DNA of 19,953 nt from NCBI GenBank assembly GCA_021804305.1, contig JAJZKF010000002.1, positions 1 through 19,953 of the forward strand, given 5' to 3'. The stretch is from Microcaldota archaeon (GTDB taxonomy: Archaea > Micrarchaeota > Micrarchaeia > Micrarchaeales > CABMGC01). Both the position numbers and the translations under genes were made by a program. The number at the start of each line of letters is the position of its first letter. The stretch's first letter is position 1. Below the pieces are notes generated by a model. The model worked only from the letters and a program-made list of their open reading frames with translations, ran no database searches and was not told where the DNA came from. Below, in pieces: positions 13,950-19,292 of this stretch.

Positions 13950-13963
13950 GGTTCGGCCGAACC
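13950..13963. promoter_or_regulatory. 14-bp perfect palindrome upstream of a TATA box
   Basis: GGTTCGGCCGAACC equals its own reverse complement. It sits 17 nt upstream of the surface-protein TATA element and 26 nt past the 3' end of tRNA-Val, in non-coding DNA. It could be an operator or activator site for a dimeric regulator, or structure in the tRNA 3' trailer. Confidence 0.35.
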
Positions 13964-13989
13964 CTTCTCCTTCCTACGGCAATATTAAG

Positions 13990-14061
13990 TGGGCCCGCAG
14001 GGAATCGAACCCCGGATCTTTCCCGTGTGAGGGGAACGTCTTACCATTCGACTACGAGCCC
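13990..14061 (-). tRNA. tRNA-Val (anticodon CAC)
   Basis: A 72-nt cloverleaf reads on the minus strand. The acceptor stem GGGCTCG pairs with CGGGCCC (one T-G pair), with discriminator A at 13990. The D arm GTC/GAC has a GAATGGTAA loop. The anticodon stem TTCCC/GGGAA encloses CTCACAC, placing CAC at 34-36 after U33. The variable region is five nt, and the T stem CGGGG/CCCTG encloses TTCGATT. CAC decodes GUG as valine. No intron is present and CCA is not encoded (ACTT follows). A TATA element lies about 28 nt upstream, shared with the divergent cobalamin adenosyltransferase. Confidence 0.95.
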
Positions 14062-14085
14062 GCGTAAATTATTCTGTAAGACTCT

Positions 14086-14093
14086 TTTATAAA
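14086..14093. promoter_or_regulatory. Palindromic TTTATAAA shared by tRNA-Val and PduO-like gene
   Basis: TTTATAAA is self-complementary and nearly central in the 60-nt spacer: 28.5 nt from tRNA base 1 on the minus strand and 32.5 nt from ATG 14122 on the plus strand. No other TATA-like element is present for either gene. Confidence 0.55.
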
Positions 14094-14121
14094 GTCATAC
14101 GCTAAAATCAATTGTGATTCG

Positions 14122-14667
14122 ATGGGCTCGTTCTACACCGGAAGAGGGGATAATGGGGAAACGGATACAATGGGCTTCGGCCGCATGGGAAAGGAAAGCC
14201 CTCTCGCAAATGCGCTTGGCGATGTGGATGAGCTGAACAGCCTGATAGGTGTTGCAATAGCGAACGCCCCAGACAAGCATCTTTGCGATGTCATGATTGG
14301 CATACAGAACAAGCTGTTCACTATAGGCGCACAGCTATCCGCTGCGCCTGGTTCAACTCTCAAGAGCAATGCCAAGATAACCGGCTCTGATATCAAGGAC
14401 CTTGAAGACGAGATTGACGATCTTGAAGCGAAGGTGCCGAAACTGAAGAAGTTTGTCCTTCCTGGGGGTTCGCAATCAGGAGCCCTCCTCCATCTTTCAC
14501 GTGCGGTCGCACGCAGGGCCGAGCGCTCAGTGGTCCTCCTGTCAAAGAACCTAAGCGTATCTCCAGAATTAATCTCTTACCTGAACAGGCTTTCCTCATT
14601 CCTATTCGTATCCGCACTCTTTATTAACAGGAAAGAAGGGATTGAGGAGCAGAATCCTGTCTACTGA
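14122..14667 (+). CDS. PduO-type ATP:cob(I)alamin adenosyltransferase
   Basis: This 181-residue enzyme transfers the adenosyl group of ATP to cob(I)alamin, making coenzyme B12. PduO signatures are all present: the N-terminal ATP loop FYTGRGDNGETD (4-15), GDVDELNSLIG (33-43), FVLPGGSQSGALLHLSRAVA (111-130), RRAER (131-135) and YLNRLSSFLFV (153-163). Length is normal and no targeting signal is seen. ATG 14122 is about 32 nt from the shared TATA element, so the leader is short. It is convergent with scpB, with one nt between the stops. No other B12 gene is in view, so salvage of corrinoid for a B12-dependent enzyme such as class II ribonucleotide reductase is the likely use (inference). Confidence 0.92.
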   Translation: MGSFYTGRGDNGETDTMGFGRMGKESPLANALGDVDELNSLIGVAIANAPDKHLCDVMIGIQNKLFTIGAQLSAAPGSTLKSNAKITGSDIKDLEDEIDDLEAKVPKLKKFVLPGGSQSGALLHLSRAVARRAERSVVLLSKNLSVSPELISYLNRLSSFLFVSALFINRKEGIEEQNPVY

Positions 14668-14668
14668 T

Positions 14669-15133
14669 TTAGACATTGAAGTACTCCCTGAACCTTTGCG
14701 TGGTCTGTATGCTCTGTGATCTTCCACTCTTCTTCCTCGCGATGAAGTCCTTCTCCGCAAGCTCTTTTATGTAATCGTAGGACGTCGAGCCGAAGGTCTT
14801 CACTATGGAGCTCTGTATGACCGGTTCGTTCTTGCTCACGTATGCAAGTATCCTGAGCGCGCCTGAAGACAGGTCAGGCTTTCCGGCAAGAGAATTCACC
14901 TTGCTTGCATATGGCTCCTTTACACCCATCACGTACTTCTCTCCTATTTTGAATATCCCTATTGCACTCCCATTTTTCTCGTATTCTGAAGACAGCTCGG
15001 CTAGCATGTTCGCCATAGCCCCAACTGAGGCCATGCCCAAAGCCTTTGCCATCTCGTCCACACCCATCGCCTTGCCAGATACGAAGAGCGCAGCCTCTGC
15101 TAGCCTCTTATACTCGGACATGCTGTCAGGCAT
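14669..15133 (-). CDS. scpB: Segregation and condensation protein ScpB
   Basis: ScpB forms a complex with ScpA that binds SMC and helps compact and segregate the chromosome. The start is ATG 15133, 5 nt after a GGTGA motif located inside the end of scpA, giving 154 residues. The frame also opens at ATG 15145 and ATG 15121. The sequence has the family's two winged-helix domains: the first begins EYKRLAEAALFVSGKAMGVD, and the second covers LSSGALRILAYVSKNEPVIQ through STSYDYIKELAEKDFIARKK, ending in the RSQSIQTTQRFREYF segment typical of ScpB. It overlaps the scpA 3' end by 8 nt, so translation is probably coupled. No smc gene is in the window. Confidence 0.88.
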   Translation of the reverse strand: MPDSMSEYKRLAEAALFVSGKAMGVDEMAKALGMASVGAMANMLAELSSEYEKNGSAIGIFKIGEKYVMGVKEPYASKVNSLAGKPDLSSGALRILAYVSKNEPVIQSSIVKTFGSTSYDYIKELAEKDFIARKKSGRSQSIQTTQRFREYFNV

Positions 15134-15869
15134 TCTTTTCACCATTCAGCCTTATGAATATCTCGTCGAAGAAATGATCCTGCATTATGAGTATGCGGCC
15201 CTTGTGAGCAAGGAACAGCATCGGTATGAATAGGTCGGCCAGGATGCTCTCCGAGTTGCTGTATGTGTTGGCAAGATTCGCGAACGTCGTGACGTTCTCC
15301 TTTCCAGTCTCTGCTGTTATGGAGGCATAGAGGCTCTCCATTTTCTGATCTATATCCTCTGCAGGTATGAGGAACTGCATCACTTGTGACACCTCGCTGA
15401 ACTCTATCTCCCTCCTTTCCTTGACCTTCAGCGCGTCGTCAAGTGCATCCATGAGTTCGTTCAGTGTTATCTTTTTCGACGGTTGTAGCCTTAGCCTGGG
15501 GACCAGTGGCTCGACCATAGGCAGTATCCTTTGTGTCGGCACTGCCTCCTCCTGTTGCTGCTGCTCCTCGAACAGCAGTTCGTTCCGGAATAACTCCATG
15601 ATATCGCTCTTCATCCTTAACAATATTGCAGCCGCAAGTATTATGTTCGCTGGAACATGAAGATCTAGAACCTTCAGATGTTTCACAACACCCACATAGC
15701 TGTCAACAAGCTTCGTTATGTCTATGTCCCATGGATTGATGCTGTTGCTCTCGATAAGGCTCACTAGAAGGTCCTTCCAGGTGGCATTCTTGACGAAGTC
15801 CTCTAGGTCTATCTGCTGGTTGAGGTGCTGCATAGGTAATGCTTTGCTTTCGATTATCGACATAGGCAT
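15126..15869 (-). CDS. scpA: Segregation and condensation protein ScpA (kleisin)
   Basis: This kleisin bridges the SMC head domains. The protein has 247 residues. The N-terminal helical domain carries the conserved ScpA pattern (DLLVSLIESNSINPWDIDIT at ~33-52, then YVGVVKHLKVLDLHVPANI and AAAILLRMKSDIM). A flexible, Glu/Gln-rich linker (FEEQQQQEEAVPTQ, ~99-112) follows. The C-terminal part ends in a winged-helix-like LADLFIPMLFLAHKGRILIM segment that contacts SMC. The start may be ATG 15869 or ATG 15863; the first is used. The gene is first in an scpA-scpB operon and divergent from the Toprim gene. Confidence 0.88.
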   Translation of the reverse strand: MPMSIIESKALPMQHLNQQIDLEDFVKNATWKDLLVSLIESNSINPWDIDITKLVDSYVGVVKHLKVLDLHVPANIILAAAILLRMKSDIMELFRNELLFEEQQQQEEAVPTQRILPMVEPLVPRLRLQPSKKITLNELMDALDDALKVKERREIEFSEVSQVMQFLIPAEDIDQKMESLYASITAETGKENVTTFANLANTYSNSESILADLFIPMLFLAHKGRILIMQDHFFDEIFIRLNGEKNA

Positions 15870-15904
15870 AACTGGTCACTGCCCATTTGCCCTCGTGAGA
15901 GGCA

Positions 15905-15940
15905 CTATAATAGGACAAGAAAGGTATTTATTATTTATCA
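15905..15940. promoter_or_regulatory. Divergent promoter region, scpA / Toprim gene
   Basis: AT-rich tracts lie in both orientations. CTATAATAGG at 15905-15914 reads as CCTATTATAG about 40 nt before the scpA ATG on the minus strand. TATTTATTATTTAT at 15925-15938 lies about 44 nt before the Toprim ATG on the plus strand, whose leader would include GGTGGG. Confidence 0.4.
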
Positions 15941-15973
15941 GCAATAATTGATAGACCAGTTTGGGTGGGATGT

Positions 15974-16357
15974 ATGAAGAAGACGAACAAGGCAAGGAGC
16001 CGGAGGAATAGGCTGCTCGACATCCTTGAGCGGCTTAGGGATGGAATAGTGATAGTGGAAGGCAAACATGATGTAGGCGCACTCGGGCGGCTTGAGATAC
16101 CCGCTACCTCTTATAACAAGTTCTTGAGCTGCAACAACTCCACAACGGAGTTCAGCACCAACAAGACGTTCTACATAATGATGGATGCGGACAAGGGAGG
16201 CAGGGACAAGGAGAACAAGGTCATCAACCTGTTGACAAGCATGGACAACGCGATAGAGTACAACACCGAGCTTGGGAAGAGGCTACTCCGCCTTCTTGGC
16301 ATAACCTCTGTAGAGCAAGTTTGCGGAAGGGTTGAGATGGTAATGAACATCAGGTAG
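15974..16357 (+). CDS. Small Toprim-domain protein
   Basis: From ATG 15974, which follows GGTGG by 5 nt (GTG 15965 is less likely), the protein has 127 residues and is essentially a single Toprim domain. The catalytic Glu is in IVIVEGKHD (Glu29) and the DxD metal motif is in MMDADKGGRD (Asp71, Asp73). The N-terminus is basic (KKTNKARSRRNRLLD). This matches the small archaeal Toprim proteins related to RNase M5 and DnaG primase, whose substrate is not established, so cleavage or modification of RNA or DNA is only probable. It is convergent with Trm5 (4 nt between stops) and divergent from scpA. Confidence 0.85.
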   Translation: MKKTNKARSRRNRLLDILERLRDGIVIVEGKHDVGALGRLEIPATSYNKFLSCNNSTTEFSTNKTFYIMMDADKGGRDKENKVINLLTSMDNAIEYNTELGKRLLRLLGITSVEQVCGRVEMVMNIR

Positions 16358-16361
16358 GGCG

Positions 16362-17444
16362 CTATCCGGTTTTTGTTCCTTTTCTTTTTCTCTTTTTGCT
16401 GATCTTGTAGTCTATCACCATCTCCGATTCTCTCGATGAATAAGGCCTTGCCTTTCTTGCCGATAGCACCTCAATCGCATAGCCATTAACCGCGGCATGC
16501 TCGCTTATCTTGCTTATCGCACCCTCTGGACCTTGTGTGTCGCTGCAGAACGCGTAAAGGTGGACCACTGCGCCTTCGCCTGCCACTGTTGATATCTCGT
16601 CGAGAAATTCCAGGCTTGAGGTCGGCATAGGCACTATAATCCTGTCGGCCTTACCTTTCAACTTGCCCGCAGCAATCCTTACATCATCCTCCAGCACCTC
16701 TACGTTGTCGGTCTTGTTGATAGCCACATTATATATTGCCGCTTTTGCGGCGTACGGATTCAGTTCTACACATATGACCCTCGATGAGGGATGCGCTTTT
16801 GCGATCTCTATGCCGAATGGACCTATACCGGCGAACATCACGACCACGGTCTCATTATCTTTCGCCATTGAAGTCAGCCTTGCCCTTTCATAGGAGAGCC
16901 TATTCGAGAAGAACGTCTTCCTGACATCGAACCTGAAGGTGCAGCCGTTTTCTTTGTAAGCGGCTATGTAGTCCTTCTTTCCAAGAATATGCCTGAAGCG
17001 CCTTGTCCTGTATCTGCCTTTCACTGCGCTATCTTTCGCTATTACCGTGCTTATGCTAGGATGCATATCGAGTATCGCCCGGGCCAATGCCCTCTCCTTC
17101 CTGCCCAGTTCCTTTGGTATATCGAGTATCGCTATATTACCAAGGATATCATATCCTCCGGATACCATATCGCGTTCCTTTTCTGTCAGTATCTCCTTTA
17201 GCGCCTCCCTGTAGTTCCGCGGCTTCCTTTCCTTGTTTTTCGTTGCCTTTTCGATAATATAGAATCTTGTGCCGCTTCCAATAACCTTTTTAACTCTTGC
17301 TCTACTAATACTTATCAATGGAAAATAGACATAGCTGTCGCTATGTTCGACCGTTTCTTGCCTTTCAATCAGGCCAGAACGTCTAAGTTTCCTACGTATA
17401 TTCTCGGCCAGGGCGTTGCTTGCCTTCAGGTATCGCATGCGCAT
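16362..17444 (-). CDS. Trm5-family tRNA (guanine-37-N1)-methyltransferase
   Basis: Trm5 uses S-adenosylmethionine to make m1G37 next to the anticodon, preventing +1 frameshifts; archaeal relatives also take part in wyosine synthesis. The 360-residue protein has an N-terminal D1-like region, GGYDILGNIAILDIP (96-110), the D2 signature FRFDVRKTFFSNRLSYERAR (170-189), the SAM-binding loop MFAGIGPFGIEIAK (203-216), acidic Glu227 in CVELNPYA, and HLYAFC with R-P-Y-S near the end. Where the family usually has N-L-P, this protein reads VPMPTSS (271-277). The C-terminus is a Lys/Arg tail (KISKKRKRKGTKTG). Start ATG 17444 or 17438 lies about 29 nt from a TATA element shared with divergent Spt5. Confidence 0.9.
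   Translation of the reverse strand: MRMRYLKASNALAENIRRKLRRSGLIERQETVEHSDSYVYFPLISISRARVKKVIGSGTRFYIIEKATKNKERKPRNYREALKEILTEKERDMVSGGYDILGNIAILDIPKELGRKERALARAILDMHPSISTVIAKDSAVKGRYRTRRFRHILGKKDYIAAYKENGCTFRFDVRKTFFSNRLSYERARLTSMAKDNETVVVMFAGIGPFGIEIAKAHPSSRVICVELNPYAAKAAIYNVAINKTDNVEVLEDDVRIAAGKLKGKADRIIVPMPTSSLEFLDEISTVAGEGAVVHLYAFCSDTQGPEGAISKISEHAAVNGYAIEVLSARKARPYSSRESEMVIDYKISKKRKRKGTKTG
16370..16397 (+). terminator. T-rich terminator of the Toprim gene inside Trm5
   Basis: Starting 13 nt after the Toprim stop, the plus strand carries several T5/T4 runs separated by G or C. Archaeal RNA polymerase terminates at such U-rich tracts. On the minus strand the same bases encode the Lys/Arg tail of Trm5. 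Confidence 0.5.
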
Positions 17445-17466
17445 CAGCTAAGATTATATGGCATAA

Positions 17467-17479
17467 GGATAAATTATTA
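17467..17479. promoter_or_regulatory. Near-symmetric TATA element shared by Trm5 and Spt5
   Basis: GGATAAATTATTA on the plus strand reads TAATAATTTATCC on the minus strand. Its centre is about 30 nt from both the minus ATG at 17444 and the plus GTG at 17504, so both mRNAs would be nearly leaderless. Confidence 0.5.
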
Positions 17480-17503
17480 TGCAACAACCAGCAGCGTGAT
17501 AAG

Positions 17504-17956
17504 GTGTACTTCGTAGTTAAGGTAACATCAGGACAAGAGAGGATTGCAGCCAATATGCTGCAGAACAAGGCCGGAAAGACCGATCTGCCAATTTATTCTA
17601 TAATAGTGATAGAGGGCATGCGCGGCTATATAATACTTGAAACTGAAGATGAGCTTTCTTGCAGGCAGTTCATAACCAAGGAACGCAACGTGAAAGGCAT
17701 GCTGCCGAAGCCCCTGACCGAAGAGGAGATAGACAAACTCGTCCAGGTAAAGACCTTCGCGCAGGATATCGAAAAAGGGGACTCTGTGGAGTTCACCTCC
17801 GGTCCATTTAAGGGGTACAAGGCGAGAGTGCTCAAGGTCGATGACACTAAGGGAGACATCACCGTTGAGCTTATGGACGTTGTAGTCCCGATACCAATCA
17901 CCACAAAGATGGGCAGTGCAAAGGTAATACAAAAAGCGGAGAAGGCAGCAGGCTAA
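17504..17956 (+). CDS. spt5: Transcription elongation factor Spt5 (NusG homologue)
   Basis: Spt5 clamps RNA polymerase, raises processivity and links transcription to translation. From GTG 17504 the protein has 150 residues, the normal archaeal length. The frame is open upstream but offers no start codon between 17420 and 17504, and the TATA element is about 30 nt before the GTG. An NGN domain opens YFVVKVTSGQERIAANML and runs to about 80. A KOW domain follows with KGDSVEFTSGPFKGYKARVL (91-110). uL11 begins 20 nt downstream, the conserved archaeal spt5-rpl11 pairing. The secE gene that often precedes spt5 is absent here; Trm5 lies in its place on the opposite strand. Confidence 0.93.
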   Translation: MYFVVKVTSGQERIAANMLQNKAGKTDLPIYSIIVIEGMRGYIILETEDELSCRQFITKERNVKGMLPKPLTEEEIDKLVQVKTFAQDIEKGDSVEFTSGPFKGYKARVLKVDDTKGDITVELMDVVVPIPITTKMGSAKVIQKAEKAAG

Positions 17957-17976
17957 TATTTAATAAGGTGTAGAAC

Positions 17977-18444
17977 ATGGGAGAAGTCACAATCTCAGGG
18001 CTCGTAGAAGGAGGCAAAGCGACAGGTGGACCGCCGCTCGGTCCAGCGCTCGGACCTTTGGGAGTCAACATAAACGGCATAATAGCAGAGATAAACAGCA
18101 AGACGAAGCAGTTCGAGGGGATAAAGATACCGGTAAAGGTAATCGTTAACACTGAGAGCAAGCAGTTTAGGATAGAGGTCGGTGCTGCACCTACAAGCGC
18201 GCTCATACTCAAGGAACTTGGTATACAGTCCGGAGCGAAGACCAAGGAGGAGGTTGTTGGAAACCTGACACTCGAGCAGGCGAAGAAGATAGCGACCGCC
18301 AAGGATGCATCTATCTATGGGAAGACGCTGGCCGACAAGGTTAAGCAGGTACTGGGCACCTGCAAGAGCATGGGAGTGAAGTGCGAGAATGAGGACCCGA
18401 GAGCGATAATAAAGAAAATCGAGAGTGGAGAGCTCAAGGTCTAA
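17977..18444 (+). CDS. rpl11: Ribosomal protein uL11 (L11)
   Basis: uL11 builds the GTPase-associated stalk base on 23S rRNA with P0 and P1. The protein has 155 residues, close to the archaeal norm. The N-terminal domain carries the glycine/proline-rich signature GGKATGGPPLGPALGPLGVN (12-31). The C-terminal RNA-binding domain contains KIPVKVIVNTESKQFRIEVG through AAPTSALILKELG and the helical LADKVKQVLGTCKSMGVKC. A GGTG motif stands 6 nt before ATG 17977, and Spt5 ends 20 nt upstream, so the two are probably cotranscribed. The genes for L1, P0 and P1 that normally follow are missing; a DNA glycosylase follows instead. Confidence 0.96.
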   Translation: MGEVTISGLVEGGKATGGPPLGPALGPLGVNINGIIAEINSKTKQFEGIKIPVKVIVNTESKQFRIEVGAAPTSALILKELGIQSGAKTKEEVVGNLTLEQAKKIATAKDASIYGKTLADKVKQVLGTCKSMGVKCENEDPRAIIKKIESGELKV

Positions 18445-18456
18445 TCGTCTTTATGT

Positions 18457-19161
18457 GTGATTCTCTTGGCAGACTCCAAGCCATCAGCGTTGGAGATATA
18501 CAGGCGCCTCAGAAAAAGGTTCGGATACCTTGATTGGTGGCCCGGAGAGACGAGTTTCGAGGTTCTGGTCGGGGCGATACTCACCCAGAACACGTCATGG
18601 AAGAATGTCGAACGAGCGATAGCCAACCTCAAGGCCGAGGATTGCCTTGATCTTGGAAAGATGTGTGATGTTGGAACCGGTGCACTTGAGAAAATGTTGA
18701 GACCAAGCGGGTATTTCAGGCAGAAAGCAGGAAGGCTCAAATCGATATGCAACAGGATAAGGAAGGATTATGGCACCCTGGAGAATTTTTACTCCCTAGA
18801 CCGGGATGAGCTCAGGGAGAAGCTCCTCTCGATGAAGGGCATAGGGAAAGAGACTGCGGATTCGATAGTGTTATATTCAGCGGAGAAGCCAACATTCGTC
18901 ATCGATACGTATACTAGGCGTTCAATGTCCAGGATAATGAAAGGCACGCTTGAGGGAGACGAAGCACCTTATGATGATCTGAAGTCTTATTTTGAAACCA
19001 ACGTGCCGAGGAGACTGTCATTGTACAAGGACTTCCATGCGCAGTTGGTCGAGCTTGGAAAGAACTACTGTAAGAAGCGCAACCCGTTGTGCAGGGAATG
19101 CCCTCTGATAGAGCTGTGCAGATACGGCAACAGAGCAGCCTTCCGAAAAGCCGAATTATAA
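18457..19161 (+). CDS. MagIII-like HhH-GPD DNA glycosylase with 4Fe-4S cluster
   Basis: This base-excision repair glycosylase has 234 residues. The segment FEVLVGAILTQNTSWKNVER (34-53) and the HhH motif KGIGKETADSI (127-137) match the endonuclease III-related MagIII group, which removes alkylated purines such as 3-methyladenine. Catalytic Asp150 is in FVIDTYTRR. Glu132 stands where endonuclease III has its lyase lysine, so it should be a monofunctional glycosylase. Cysteines at 205, 212, 215 and 221 (C-x6-C-x2-C-x5-C) form the 4Fe-4S site. The start is GTG 18457, 12 nt after the uL11 stop and without a clear ribosome site; TTG 18466 is an alternative. It is probably carried on the spt5-rpl11 transcript. 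Confidence 0.9.
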   Translation: MILLADSKPSALEIYRRLRKRFGYLDWWPGETSFEVLVGAILTQNTSWKNVERAIANLKAEDCLDLGKMCDVGTGALEKMLRPSGYFRQKAGRLKSICNRIRKDYGTLENFYSLDRDELREKLLSMKGIGKETADSIVLYSAEKPTFVIDTYTRRSMSRIMKGTLEGDEAPYDDLKSYFETNVPRRLSLYKDFHAQLVELGKNYCKKRNPLCRECPLIELCRYGNRAAFRKAEL

Positions 19162-19191
19162 CGGAAATATTAAAATACCCAGAAGAAAGGC

Positions 19192-19199
19192 ATAAATAT
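19192..19199 (+). promoter_or_regulatory. TATA box before the right-edge gene
   Basis: ATAAATAT is centred near 19196. It would start transcription around 19220, leaving a leader of about 70 nt to ATG 19293, about 27 nt to in-frame ATG 19248, or about 8 nt to a 23-codon ORF at 19229. Confidence 0.4.
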
Positions 19200-19292
19200 T
19201 ACCCTGATGTGAGGTAGAAGAAGAGCAGATGCCAAAGCCGCTATGCGATGCTAAAACCAGTTTCAAAACGCATTCGGCGGTGGGTGGACGAT

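Noticed and set aside
17420..17503. N-terminal extension of Spt5 from 17420
   Set aside because: It would overlap the Trm5 start and precede the promoter, and it adds residues not found in Spt5. GTG 17504 gives the standard 150-residue protein.
17528..18302. Minus-strand ORFs opposite Spt5 and uL11
   Set aside because: Spt5 and uL11 are unmistakable on the plus strand, so the opposite frames (17528-17932, 17626-17904, 17898-18302) are shadows.
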